Source: Baylisascaris procyonis
Taxonomy: Eukaryota > Nematoda > Chromadorea > Rhabditida > Ascarididae
Length of the DNA: 64,000 nucleotides
Direction: 5' to 3'
NCBI GenBank assembly: GCA_037389465.1
Contig: JAZARR010000230.1
Coordinates: 6,031,501-6,095,500 of the forward strand
Under the pieces are notes generated by a model. The model saw only the letters and a program-made list of their open reading frames with translations. It was not told where the DNA came from and made no database searches. The first letter of the stretch is position 1. Every line of letters starts with the position of its first letter. Made by a program: the position numbers and the translations under genes. Shown here piece after piece: positions 51,459 to 63,850 of this stretch.

Positions 51459-52255
51459 AAATATCGACCCACCAAAATAACAATTGTGGAAAGTGTATCC
51501 AACTGGAGCAAAGACCAGTCGTTAACATACGTTACGCTGGCAGACCACATTCCATTCATTTCAATAAAGAAAATGATACAAAATGATGGACGCAATACAA
51601 GACAACAAATAAATAAACATAAATAACATGCACCTCCTTGGCATTCTAATGTAAATATCAACAATATTCGGCAGCAATAAATAGATTTAATATTGATGAT
51701 TGAAACACCGAAATAATAATTAAAGTGCTCTTCTTTCTTTCCCCATAAACCTAGCGTTATTTTTCCCTTATTACAAAGTGAAATCCATCATCAATGAAGT
51801 GGAACTTTACTGATTTTTCCCTAATCTCCACGTGAGAATGCAATACAAATAAATATTGAATTGCTTCGGATATAACGAATCGTAAAAAATTGCAAACCTT
51901 TGATCTAGTATAACCCGAACTCTAAACTAGAAAAGAATAAAAACTCTAAAATTAAAAAAAAAAAGTTAAAAAAATGCAGCAGCGTGTCACCTCAGAAACA
52001 GCATATAGACGACGATACCTCAAACGAGCGCATCGCTCTTCTTGCTTCTGAGGCATTTAATCGATAATTGCGGGTTTGTTCCCGCTTTGTAGATCATAAA
52101 ACGCTCCATGCAACTGATAACTCCATTGGGCGTGATAAAACGAAAATAAAGTGAGCGTTCTTTGAAACCGAGATTGCAACTATGTTATATAAGAAAAATA
52201 TCTGTAAATAACTTACAGCCTTTAAGTTATTATCCGCATGAAATAACAGAAGACG

Positions 52256-52654
52256 ATGGAAGTATCTTTCGATCATAACAAAGAGGTGGACAGATTTCCG
52301 GTCGGGTGGCAGTGCCTAAGGCCGGCTACTGACCGATCGGCCACTGACCACAGGAAAATCAACAATGTCAATCTATGTATCGCATATATTTCAACCCTAC
52401 AATTTATATCAATTGCACGTCATATAAGAAATTCATCTTATAGAAAATTTCTTGTTTTGTTTCAAATTATTTTAGATTCTAATAGAGTTTTTAGTGCTCT
52501 TTCAAATATGTCTAGTCATTATTCCCAAATTTTTTTCCATTATACACTTCTAGCGATAATAATCGAACCATTTATGAAAAATCATTTCAATACATTAATA
52601 GAAATTATTCTATCGATTGCTTATTCAATTGTAAACGAAAACGATGGATGCTAA
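52256..52654 (+). CDS. 132-codon frame conserved in both arms (right copy)
   Basis: Twin of the frame at 29,465-29,863 and directly upstream of the arm-edge gene exon at 52,747, so it may supply upstream exons of that gene. A TTACAG acceptor lies just before it (52,218), followed by a short frame ending EDDGSIFRS that is also kept in both arms. Confidence 0.27.
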   Translation: MEVSFDHNKEVDRFPVGWQCLRPATDRSATDHRKINNVNLCIAYISTLQFISIARHIRNSSYRKFLVLFQIILDSNRVFSALSNMSSHYSQIFFHYTLLAIIIEPFMKNHFNTLIEIILSIAYSIVNENDGC

Positions 52655-52746
52655 ATTTGCATATTATTAGTGGGCTAATTGTCGTCTCGATACGAAACGA
52701 TATATTCAATTGAATTTCTTCAATCGGTTAAAATGATATTTTCTAG

Positions 52747-53281
52747 TTGCGTTTTGTGTGGTCGTATCAATAGAGTGATTGTGATTGAAAGTGGAGAGCA
52801 AACTATGATGATGGCGATTGATTCTATTGGTTATATGATAACTGACAGTCTTAATGAGGCTGAAAGTTGTCGAACCGGAAATTGGCAAAGAGCAATCGAT
52901 TCACCGGTAAGCGAAAATATTGTCCTTTAAATGGATCACGATATTCACCGTCAACAGCATTAAATGACTGCTTAGTAAAAAAAAATTAATTTGAATATTA
53001 CAGGTTAATTTGGCAGTTGGATCGACTGGGAAGGTGATGAGACGAGCATAGGAGGTGGGAGGGCAGGGGGAAGTGAGAGGGGGAGGGAGGTACGAGTATT
53101 TTGTGCTCTTCGCATTCTTGATCTCATCCCTACTGGAGACCTCATAGTTGCTAATCCGATTGATCTCTGCTTTAAAAATGTTATTGACGATCAAATATTT
53201 TCTTTACATCGTCGATGTACATCTTTAAGCGTCTACGATACATTCTCCAAGTTAGCATCGGAAAGGGTTTCGAGTCATTGA
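52747..53281 (+). CDS. Arm-edge gene of unknown function, right copy, last exons
   Basis: Not recognised. Exon 52,747-52,906 follows acceptor TTTTCTAG (phase 2 in) and contains RVIVIESGEQTMMMAIDSIG and SCRTGNWQRAIDSP, ending at GTAAGC in phase 0. Acceptor ATTACAG opens 53,004 with VNLAVGSTGK; this frame stops at 53,051. A better-looking continuation is the frame 53,090-53,281 (RVFCALRILDLIPTGDLIVA, later SVYDTFSKLASER, then TGA). It would join VNLAVGSTGK in phase 0 if a 56-base purine-rich segment starting GTGATG were spliced out, although its acceptor is poor. The purine-rich tract could alternatively be an insertion. The final frame crosses the inverted-arm boundary. Confidence 0.4.
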
Positions 53282-53289
53282 AACATTTA

Positions 53290-54225
53290 TTTACACGAAC
53301 AAAACTGCTCGCAATCTTTTGTTGCTTACTTGGCTAGCATCGGAATTGTTTCCAAATGTTAGTGCTTCCGGGCATAGTCATCACACACACACGAATTACT
53401 CGCAAACCAACAAAATGGAATGCGTTTCAGGTTATCCACGAGTTAAGTGTAAACTGAATATAAACCGTTAAAGGGCAAGATATAATAAACAAATTCGGGA
53501 GGGATAAGCAAAGCTAGTCCATCTCATTCCAGAAAGTCAGTGGGGCTAGACTATTCAAGCACGAATAGTCTGAGAACATGTTATTATTTTTGGAAGCAAA
53601 TTCTCAGAAGGCAACTTCCGCCCTGGTTATAGCCTGATGGCACATTTATCGAAACATATATTTGGCAAAGGTCAGGCGAGCAAATTTTGCGAAAGGGGCA
53701 CATTATCATATACGATTCATTACGTTGGCTCACGAATATGGTTGGCTAAAACTCTTATTTTTCTCGACTTATATGAAGATTCTGCAGCGAAATTTTTATA
53801 AGTCTAAATTCTCGTCAGTTTCATAAAACAATATCTTAGGGAATGCATCACTACGACACTTCACAATCCCGTTCAGCAAGGAATGAAACCGCTCAAGTAT
53901 ATTTCAAAGTTGATGACCCAACACTAATTGCAATATTATTCAGTAGGATATCTTGAAACATCGAACACACACACCCCTTTTTTAAACGTTTCACAAGATA
54001 ACTGCCCCTCCTCCCCCCTCCCTTCCTTTTCCTTTCAATATATCCCTATCCATTGAGCGATTCAGGAAAGAACTTATTTTTGCACACCCGAGAACTCATA
54101 CACTCTCGCTGCTTATTTTACCAAATTTTGAATATATTTTCCTCAATAATATAATTGCCGCCGTAATAGGCTGTTATCCTCCATCATCATCGTCTCCATT
54201 GAATCTTGGGAGAGCCATAAACCCT
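53290..54225. other. Stretch beyond the right arm, nothing recognised
   Basis: Single-copy AT-rich sequence; the arm-edge gene may continue here, but no exon is convincing. Confidence 0.4.
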
Positions 54226-54232
54226 CCAGATT

Positions 54233-54649
54233 TTATTCAATATGCTTAGGTAGTCTTGAATATTTATGAGAAATATTATTGATAGGTTGTAATTGTTTAA
54301 TTTCTTCTCTCTCAAATCGGAGCCTTTTGCGTCGATTAGATTCTTCTTTAAGCACATAATAAAAAATTTGTTTGCAAACGCATTGCGATCCACAACTATG
54401 TACGTCTTTTCCACCTTTCTTCCTATAATATAATTCATCGGTTTTTTGATATTTTATCCTGAATTTGAGAGGAATTTTGCCTTTTGCAAAAGACATCTTT
54501 TCCAAATGCTTTCTCCTAATGTTTTTAAATATCATATCCAAATAACAAACATCATATCCTAAGTTCTTCGGCCTCAATATTTCTGCAGTTATAAAAAGTT
54601 TTATCGATGGCACATAAAGCAATCGGTGTAGCATGGAATGTGGATTCAT
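54233..54649 (-). CDS. 138-codon frame of unknown function
   Basis: Starts MNPHSMLHRLLYVPSIKLF, is rich in lysine and arginine, and has four cysteines (CGSQCVCKQ region). It lies on the same strand as, and downstream of, the GIY-YIG remnant at 55.2 kb, so it may be part of the same decayed element. No family recognised and no splice evidence. Confidence 0.27.
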   Translation of the reverse strand: MNPHSMLHRLLYVPSIKLFITAEILRPKNLGYDVCYLDMIFKNIRRKHLEKMSFAKGKIPLKFRIKYQKTDELYYRKKGGKDVHSCGSQCVCKQIFYYVLKEESNRRKRLRFEREEIKQLQPINNISHKYSRLPKHIE

Positions 54650-55182
54650 TAGGAAATCAAATAAAGCGGCCCATACTAATATAAAGTCGAATAAGGGAAC
54701 AGGCTACCGTCATTTATGCTGCCAAATGAACATGGGCTGGGCTCAACGTTTCGAGGAGAGGCAGTTTGTAGAGCTCCAGAACACCCGACCGAATCCCATT
54801 GGAATCAAACGCCACCTACGCGATCCAAAAATTCGCCAGAATGGCGCTCGTCTAGAAAATATGCGTGGCTAGCTGAGTTCGAAAGAGCATTCAATCGATG
54901 CAGCAATTTTCAAATCGAGTCCCGTTCAAGCCATCCAAATATGGTGATAACCTCCGGCCCCTCTCTACAAATATTGTCTAGGTGGGTGGTTGTTTGAATG
55001 GGAAAATTATTCAAAAATAACGATGACGAAATGTGCTTGTTTGCAAAGGTCATCGTGGTAGGTTGCTCAATTGCTGAAGCGAAGAAGATAAGAAGGGAAT
55101 TTTAATGCTCGTTGACGTCCTTGTCGAAACCGTTCATCCTCAAGGGATTTCCATTAGTTGCACAAAAATGCCTTTTTACCTA

Positions 55183-55290
55183 CCTCAGGTGTTCTTTAAC
55201 TCTCATCTCAAGACGTCGTCTTGTTTGACCGATGTAAAGTGATTTACCACAAACACCGACAATCTCATAAACGCATCGTGAAACATCGGG
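55183..55290 (-). mobile_element. GIY-YIG endonuclease remnant, Penelope-like element type
   Basis: The minus strand reads CVYEIVGVCGKSLYIGQTRR, then RLEMRVKEHLR and a stop. This matches the GIY-YIG nuclease core: V-Y-x-I, a cysteine shortly after, Y-I-G-Q-T, the catalytic R-R-x-L-x-x-R and E-H. In Penelope-like retroelements such a domain follows the reverse transcriptase, and this C...C-K-YIGQT-R-L spacing is typical. Upstream (55,291-55,420) only broken frames remain, and downstream (55,140 to about 54,670) a degraded open stretch (NPLRMNGFDKDVNEH) continues the match for a few codons. No intact reverse transcriptase is visible. Decayed insertion. Confidence 0.7.
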
Positions 55291-55419
55291 AAAGCTCACT
55301 GAAGATTACATAATTTCCTGACAAGCGACCGCACAATTTGCTCAAAACCGCAGAATAACAAAGATCATTAGCGCACTCAAGTATCAAACCCCAACAGGTT
55401 TGCTTTCTATTCTGATTTA

Positions 55420-58400
55420 GAAAAATCGCAGCCATTTGCTACATTGCTTGCTATAGAAATTGATTTTGCACGGCGTATATGCTGATGAGTCAGAAATTTT
55501 TAATTTCCGCTTAATGAACCATTTATTGTGCTAGCACTTCAAATAACAACCAATAAAGTAATGCCCTATATTTTTCTTCTTATGAGGCCGACTAGCCTTA
55601 CAGATTTTCATTTAACACCTGCAATGCTCAGCCTATTAAGTATGGGATAAAATCGATCCGTGGGCTATGCAATAGCTTCAAGTCTCATTAACTCATTTTC
55701 ACAATGATTCTGAAGTGAAATTTGATTTCGCGGTCCCTTTGCGGTGTTACCAACAAAATTTCATCACCATATTTTTTATGGTTTCCAAACTGAAACCGCC
55801 AAATAGGTAAACTTTGGGTAATCATACAAAGATAGTGACGACATAACGGATTTCCTTCATTCATTGAGTGCAATCTTTCAAATGCCATTTCTTTTTCATT
55901 CTTCATCACCATTAAGGGTTTTATGATCATTCCGGCGATGAGGCTCAAAAAAAGCATTAATTTGCATATGAGATTAATATTATATTCGCTATCTTGAAAG
56001 TCAAAGTTTATTCACCCTCTCCTCCATCCCCCCCCCCCATCAAAAAAAAACATTTCGAACACAATTTAAGGAGTTTATTTTTTAGAATTTTGCCTCCATT
56101 AAAATATTCTCTTCTTTGTAAGAGAATTCTTCAAAAAATTCTCTCCCTCACTCGTTCATTCAGTTTTCCAATTCTACTTGAAAATGTTTTCCCTCTTATT
56201 GTCGCACAAGTTTTTTGCTTTTTAGCTCGTATCGCTATTTCATTTCTAATGGAATATTGTGTGCAAAAAAGCGCCTCAAAAGCTCCGCAGATAAAAATTT
56301 TCCTATTGAAAAAATAGAATATAGATATGAAATCATTCGAATGGTAAAGTAAAGCAATTTTTTGAAAAAATGTTTTTGAAATCGAGAAATTAAATTCACC
56401 ATAATAATGAATAAACTATTAAACTAAACTCTTCATTTGAAAACTGCATATTGCATACTCTAATGCGATTCACTAAAAAATGTTTTATAGAACTGCTGAA
56501 AACATAAGTTCATTTCTTGGGAGGATTATCATTCTCGCTATGCAAAAACATTGGAAGCATTTCCTATTTAAGAAACGCAAACCTTTTTTCATAGTATCTT
56601 TTTCTATTATATTCTTCCAAGTATAAAACGAAACTGATCTTGATAGAATGGGTAATCTTACACAAACGATAGGTGTTAATAATTTTGAAAGCATTCGACT
56701 GATGTACGAAAGACAAGCCGATTAGCGGCCAAACAAAAACAAGAAATGAATACTTCTTGAAAATATATGTTCAATTTGAAAATAATACTTTTTATGCACT
56801 TTTTTAATGAAAACATTTAAAATAAATCGAAAAGCAAGCATTTGTTTCCAACTGTATCGTTGTCATTTTTCCACTAATTTTAATGATCCTCCTTTGATCT
56901 AGAAGCGATAATTCTTTTACCTGACCAGCAGTGATTCTATGATGTCCTAAGCAAAAAAAAAAGCATGATTTAAGATGGTGAGAAGCAAAACAAAGCGAAA
57001 TGATACGATATGCGCCTGCATTTCACTCGTATAAACAATAAGTTTTTTTCATAGATTACAAAGAAAAAATAAAATTTGCATAACGGCACACTTATGTTTT
57101 ATTTTTTTTAACCATTGGTATAAATATCTCCTAAACATCGGTTCTTCTTTCATCAAATCGCATAAAATGCTTTTAATTTTTTCCCATTTTAAGTCTCTAA
57201 AGCTTTTGTTTCAAATTCAACACATCAGTGTGAATGGCGGTGGAAGCGGTGGAATGGGTTATCTTTTCGTTCAACAAAAAAAAAAAAAATTCGTTAATCT
57301 CGATTGCCGTAATTTCACTCAAGTTGGAACAGTCAATTAGAGGGACAGATGAACATCTAAGATATCAGTGCGCACAGACAGGGCATTCACATAGCTAAAT
57401 TTTCGGACGAAAGTTTGCAAAAACGAATAAAAAAAAATGCGAATTTATGAAAGCGTAAGGTAAAATCTCTATCATATCATTGAATTTTGCGGAAATGCGA
57501 TCTATAATTATTTTTCTACTTGTCGGTAGATTTACTATATATTTGCTGTTGACACTTTCGAGAATACACTATTATTAAAATCAATTGTGTATTTTTATTG
57601 CAATTGAAATGTTTGATTTATTTTCGACCAGTGCAAGTTTTTTATATTCATTTTATTTGAGGTCAAAAATTTCTCGTTGATAGCAAAAGAACAATAAGTA
57701 AACCAACTATATAGAAACAATAAAATAGATCGCAAAATTTACACTTTAGAGCTCATTGAGAAAATAATTTGCATATTGTTAAGGGATATTTGCACAATAA
57801 AGTAACGATCTATATTTACACAATTGTGATACCTGAAACTTTATTTATTAAATATATAAACGTTATTTTAATGTCAAAATATTAGAAACTAAACATTTGT
57901 TATCGTTTCGTTAAGAGGAATTTCTAATTATTTTTCAATTGTCTTTTTTATTTACGATTTGCCTCTACGTGCTAGTTGAGTGCCTTCCATAAATAGAATA
58001 ACGTAAGAAATAAGACATCCATCCATTCGTTCGTTTAAATTAGCACATTTAACGAATCAATGGAAATTACCGCGGAGAGATATAAACAAGAAAACTAATA
58101 GTGCAACATTTTTCTCATCCGCCATATTTCAATTAATGGCATTAAAATTTCGAGGAAAAAAAGTGCACGAATTTTTCAGAAAGTATAATAAAATATCGAC
58201 TTCTATGTGCATTACTTTTGTGAAACGATTGAGACATTTGATATAAAGTGATAAAAGTTTCTAACAATGTCTTTGACCAAAATCATCAAATATTTTCTTG
58301 CAATATCTCTATGAATCTGAATATTTAAAATTTGCCCATAAAAATATTATATGATAATATTATATATCAAACAAATAAACACAAATATCAGCTCAAATTG

Positions 58401-58500
58401 AGATTATGTCATTAGCAGCTGAAGAATAGCATGCACGTCAATTGTCATATTTAAGTAATAGCAAAGTAATAAGAAAAACAATCAACGAAGTGAATGCAGA
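55420..58500. other. AT-rich stretch, nothing recognised
   Basis: Three short frames (55,688-55,957 minus; 55,994-56,317 plus; 56,485-56,694 minus) lack splice or compositional support. This is the 3' flank of the bestrophin gene; I did not find a clean AATAAA soon after its stop. Confidence 0.4.
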
Positions 58501-58505
58501 AAACA

Positions 58506-61500
58506 TTAAACGTCACTTCTTTCTTCTTCTTCTTCGTCTACTTCCTCCACTCGTTCGAATGGTACTGTAGTTGGTACAGAAATTTGGCGTGAAAATTTCT
58601 CCGCTGAAATATGCTATCAATTAAGAGTTAATTTCATATATCCCAAAAATTTCAGAATGATATGATCATCATATACCAATTTAAGTTAGTAGGTACATCA
58701 ACAATAATTTATCATTAAGTAGGTTCTTCGTTCATGTTAAGTATGGGTATAAGATAGGAGGCTGTGAAGGAGTTCTAGATGAATGTAGAGTAATATGCAC
58801 GAAAGAGTGGTCGAGAGGTTTTCCAATGTCAATTCAATTCTAGCTAGAGGATAAATTATCGTTTTTCTTATCTTAAATGATATACTTTCACAGTTGAAAT
58901 TAGATAGCTATTTCTGAAGATATCATTTCCTCTTATAAATCAATGATAAGCGCAAGCAGTGTCGCGTATAATAGTTCTGCTCATAGCTCCAGTATAGAGG
59001 TAATGATCAAAAATTCCAAATATTTCTTTTTAAATAACAAGTAACTGGTTCAATGATTTTACTGAAGTTAAGTAATGAATGTGCATCGAAATACTGCGTC
59101 ACATACCTGGAACGACCGGAATTCCACTTAGAACAGAGTGTGACCGATCGGGAATGTCTGTTTTGTTCGTCACAGGACTCTTTAGAGCTTGCCGTAGTGA
59201 ACTAGACCGTGGCCTGCAATGCAAATGCGCTTTTTGAGTGTAAGTGCAACATGGGTTCAATGATAGCATCACTTATATATAATCGACTTTGCACTATATC
59301 AAATAAAGCATAATTTATTTATGAGGTAACAACACGATTATTCACTTGATGAGTTCATTATATGAAATGAATGTAAAGTTATGAAATTTTTTTTGAATGC
59401 AAAATGCAGATTATAGGAAATGAATGCAAATCACATTTTTCTTTGATTTACAACGGAAAAAAAATAGATGGAAATTGCATTCACATAACTGTTTATTCTC
59501 AAATGATCAACCTTCTTAATGACATCGTCGCAAGTCGTTGCCTTATACTTCGTGTAGTTGCACTTCGACTCCATTTCGAGCTCAAATTCGACGATGTTGA
59601 GGCCTCTTTTGTAGAGTCGGTGTTATGTGGAATCATTTTAACTTCTTCTTCTTGTGCCAAACTGAAATTAGCGTTCCATTTCAGATCAATTTCTATGAAT
59701 TTATGGTACTTCACGAGCACATCAACTTAAATAAATGCATCCAACGAGAAAATGACTGACGCTTATCTGCATCATTTGGAGATAATAATTTAAATTAATC
59801 TGCCCTCTTTTTCTATTGCTATGAAGTCTTATCGAATGAATGACATCATCAAATGAGCTTGACGCTTACGTTACTGAAGCGACTGAGCCGACGAGTTGAT
59901 GCACTGGACACTTAGCAGCTTCAGTGGAATAAAGCGGCCCTTGCCCACTCATAAATGAGTCAGATTTCTGTTCGGGGAACTTATCGTAGCCATCGTCTAC
60001 GATCCGAAGTGCAGTCTGCAACGACACTTCTTTGAGCAGCATTATGAGATTGCAAATAATAAGAATAACTGCAAAAATATACAAGTTATGGTGAGAATTG
60101 TTTTATATACTATATCTAGGGTTATAAAAATTGTTGTGAAAGTTGACGCGTCAGTAGTAGTAAAACCCAACCTCACTAGTCAAGTTTTCTTTTTCCATAA
60201 AAACGGGAGCACTTCTCCTCTGTATTCTTGAAGTTAGTAAGCTACTCTTCTGCTTTTCAGAAATTCCATCTACATTAGCAGCTTGCGGAAACAGATTTAC
60301 AACAAATTTGATGCATTGAATCTCATAAAATATTCTTTCACCGATCATCAATCTTTCATCGATCAAAAACGATTTCATTCTCGGAAAGATATTTTATTTA
60401 TGCGTAAGCATTCATTGCATTAACTAAAGGATTTGTTCCTTTGTCAACTAAAGACTATCAGAATAATGCTTCTGCAATTTTTTCATTTCAGTGGAAAAAA
60501 ATTTACGCTCCGTTAATATTTTTTTGAGTCATTGAAGTACTTTTATTGCATTTGAAAGTATCATACTCGAATCAATATTATTAACATACGGCAATATTTT
60601 TGTCAATAAGGAAGTTCCCCTCGAAGTCGTCATCGTTTTCGCCCATTGGATTAAGCATCGCTTCGGCGACTTTCACCCAACCCATATAAAAAACGAATTG
60701 AAGCATTGTCATAAAAGGAACCCGTAAGTCGATCTGAAACAAAATCAAATTTAAACAAGCAATCAACACTTGGCACTTAAAATTTAAAATTTTTTTTTGA
60801 AATTTAAACATTCCAGCCAACTTAACTGGAAAAAACTTTATTTTTAGTGAGTTACTGTATGAAAACATTTGAGATTGCTGCTATGCAATTATTAAAAGAA
60901 TAAAAAACAACAATAATATTCTGTAGATGTGCTGAATGAATCATCGCTTAAGCCACAACTCGTTTCACTGAGATGAAATTAGCAGGAATACATTAATAAT
61001 GCTTTCCATTTATATACATTCAAAGAGCACCACTATATTGCTCTAAACTGATTGTCATTTATAATTAACAGAATGCAACAATAACTTCCGGCTATTTCAT
61101 TCGACTATTACACGTGCGAATTCACTTACATAATGCACAATTTAGCTGCTAAAATTGCTCTTGTGCTCTTCAAGCGTGCAATACTATCTGATATATTGGT
61201 GCTACCTGTTAGATTTTTGCACAGATAAGGAGTGAAAGAAAAATAAGAAGTAAAATTTTGTCTAAAATGAAAAAAAAAATCCATTGATTTGATTGAATAG
61301 CTACAATCTTGAAAAAGAAAACCACTCCCAATATCGAAATATAACTGACGAAAGAGTCTCAACAAAAAACATTCATTCCCCTTGTAAATATTTTAAGATA
61401 TTATTATTTTACGATATATTACCCAAGTGATGATTAATTTCTTCGGAAGGTTTTTAATAATTGCCTTTCGGAGTCTTTGAATTTTCTTAATATTTGTTTA

Positions 61501-63441
61501 TAGCTTTATAATTGTCTGATGTGAGTGACGTTTGGTTGATAGAATGACAATTAATGTGTTCCAGTTAAATTATTTAATGGAATTTCACACCAATAAACGA
61601 ACAATTTGGAACGAAAAATCTTTTTGCACTCTAAAAAAATCACACAAGAAATTCATAAATGAATTGACTTTTCCAAGCATTAAAACAACATTTCAAAGAT
61701 TTCTTACCAAATAAACAGAAGAAAAAAGGTTTCGAAGGAGTTGAAAGTGTTTATTGAAGTGCTGTATAAATAAAAAAATATTTTTAAATGCTGTATAGGT
61801 GAGAACAATGAAAAAGAGGCATAGAAAATTACAAACGTTTCAAAAAAAAACGCTTAAGGCAATGAAATATTTCCAAGCTAAAATTTGCAACAGGATAAAT
61901 GATTATTTATTCCCTCGTAATTTTTTTTCATTCATATTGCTCATTGCTTGATCTCTTAAACAAATATAAACTAAAAAAAAAAGGAATCTTTTTCCATAGT
62001 ATTCTCACAATAGAGCGTCAAATTTTTGTAATCGAACGAATGCAAAATAGTATTGTAGTGCCGCAAATTGAAGACTTAAGAAAAAAAAAACAGAGTACGC
62101 ATTACACGTGAGACGTTTCTTAGTCTCAATTCAAGAGTAAATACTTGCAATGAATTAAAGAATACACATAAATCTGAATAGAATTTGTAGTTTATAGGTG
62201 ATTGGTGATGTCATTCATTCATTCATATCAGTCAATCAATTCACTTTCATAAACATGATAATTAGTTGTCATTTTTAAGTTGTCATTTTACAATAATGTC
62301 AGAGTATTGCAGTTAATGCAAAATGCAAAATGCAAAGACGATCAATCACAGAATAATGCAAAGAAAACGGTCAATCACAACTATGATATTAATTTCGTAA
62401 ACATGCAAACAGTTTATAATATCGCAAAATAATATGCAAAATAATCTTTCGATATTGCTAGAGAAGTTTTTTCACTCTTAGTCATTTTGATTTCATTTCT
62501 ACTGTAAACTCGATGAAAAAACTAGTAACCCGAAGAAATAAAAAACGATCATCATCCAAAAAATGAACACAACATATGAGCAGCAATCAAAAATAGCAAT
62601 TTAGCATTGCTTCGTTTAAAACACATAATAAAATTAATGCAATAGGTAAATAATATGTGTATTTTTTAATAAAGAAGAAGCTCAATGAAGGATTTAAATG
62701 TGTGATGATATGTTATTAAAAATAAGATTGAACATACCGATGGTTTGTTGGCTGTTTGCTCGCTAAGAGTATATTGACGCGCAACTAGACATATTATGAA
62801 ATAGACGCGAACTGCCAAGAAGACCACCTGAAAACTCGATGATTACTCACTTTAGATGAAAGAGCATATCTTATTAGTTGTTCAACGTGAAACAATCAAG
62901 CATACCCACATCCTTGCCTAGTGGACTGTCGATAAGCTCATGTATTGTTTTGCGAACTAGCTATTTTTCATTTGTAATAGTGGTTTGAAAATGTATAAAG
63001 CGTAAAGAAACTCCGAAGATTATCTTCATTCTGTGCCAGCGAAAAAGTTATTCTGTCCCCGGCTTACATCAGATTTGGCATTAGAAACGTTATTTGAAGT
63101 GACGCTTATTTACCGTTGACTTTATGGATTCGTGGATTCAATAGAATTTTATCGAAAACTAACTTACAATACCTCTTTCTCTTGCTACAACATATATTAG
63201 ATAGAAGTTCTGCAATTTTTCCAACTGCAAATTAAAATTTTATCGGATGGCAGTTATGAAAACATGAAAAGAACACTGACATGGAGGACGGATGAAGTGT
63301 TCCCATTCCGAAACGATGTCTCGTTATAATGAAACGTGAGAAATACTAAGCAAATTGCCATACCTGAGGATAGGCAAGTGGCACTGGAACCCAATCATAG
63401 TTACACAGCTCGGCAAGATTTGTTCGAAAAAGGCGAATCTC
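58506..63441 (-). CDS. Bestrophin chloride channel, seven 3' exons with stop (partial)
   Basis: Exons on the minus strand: 63,441-63,364 ([14 protein letters not shown]), 62,827-62,738 ([20 protein letters not shown]), 60,733-60,590 ([19 protein letters not shown], then [10 protein letters not shown]), 60,015-59,870 ([20 protein letters not shown]), 59,661-59,512 ([12 protein letters not shown]), 59,213-59,107 (basic, Ser-rich) and 58,603-58,506 (ends [17 protein letters not shown]). They total 813 bases, 270 residues plus stop, and every splice phase agrees (0,0,0,2,2,1). All sites are GT-AG with TTTCAG or TTGCAG acceptors. Known: bestrophins are pentameric calcium-activated anion channels of the plasma membrane. 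The YDW-PLAY-Q, RQY and GE-DDDFE segments are hallmarks; the last is the calcium clasp, here with N in place of the first D. The N-terminal half and pore neck are off the right edge. The C-terminus is short. Confidence 0.95.
60740..62730. other. Large bestrophin intron, no feature seen
   Basis: About 2 kb of AT-rich intron between the exons ending 62,738 and starting 60,733. Short frames inside (61,126-61,365 minus, 61,532-61,714 plus, 61,899-62,111 plus) look random. A small triplet of AATGCAAA near 62,318-62,338 is a minor tandem repeat. Confidence 0.6.
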
Positions 63442-63850
63442 CTGCAAAGAATAAAACTTTTCAAACATTTTCCCTTTCAGAACATTGTCCTTACACTCGT
63501 CATGAAAGACATTTTGTTTATTTTATTAATGAGAACAAATTAAGGTTCAATAGCCAAACTGAGATAATTCCCTCTAAACCGTAATTTATACCGCAATGGG
63601 ACTTTGAAGAAAACATAATTGTGCTCATTCATTTCACTTTTCTCTGCTGCAAAATTTAGCGAATGCTTAAATTGATGATTTTTGAAAGAATGAATAAAAA
63701 GCAGAGAAGTCAATGCGCCATTAATGAAACTTGCTAATTTAATGGAACTTTTAAGCTTTTCAAATGAGCGGTAAAATTTTATCTTTGCCTTGATTCGATT
63801 TACTGTTGTTTCCTTATGCAAGGATTTCTGCTTAATAACTATTAATAGTG

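Larger units (their letters stand above)
43609..53185. repeat. Right arm of giant inverted duplication (about 9.57 kb)
   Basis: Reverse complement of the left arm. The inner boundary is sharp: both arms share CCGATGAGGAAGGTGCTTGG (read outward from the loop on the left) and then diverge completely. The outer boundary lies near 53,170-53,190, where the shared GGATTAGCAAC context decays. The right arm lacks the 305 bases present at 37,781-38,085. Confidence 0.96.

Noticed and set aside
28935..53185. Interpreting the whole inverted structure as one transposon with 9.9 kb terminal repeats
   Set aside because: I found no transposase, polymerase or integrase frame in arms or loop, no target-site duplication, and one boundary cuts a gene-like frame, which fits segmental inverted duplication better.
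59404..59730. 108-codon plus frame
   Set aside because: It is the antisense shadow of the bestrophin exon 59,512-59,661.
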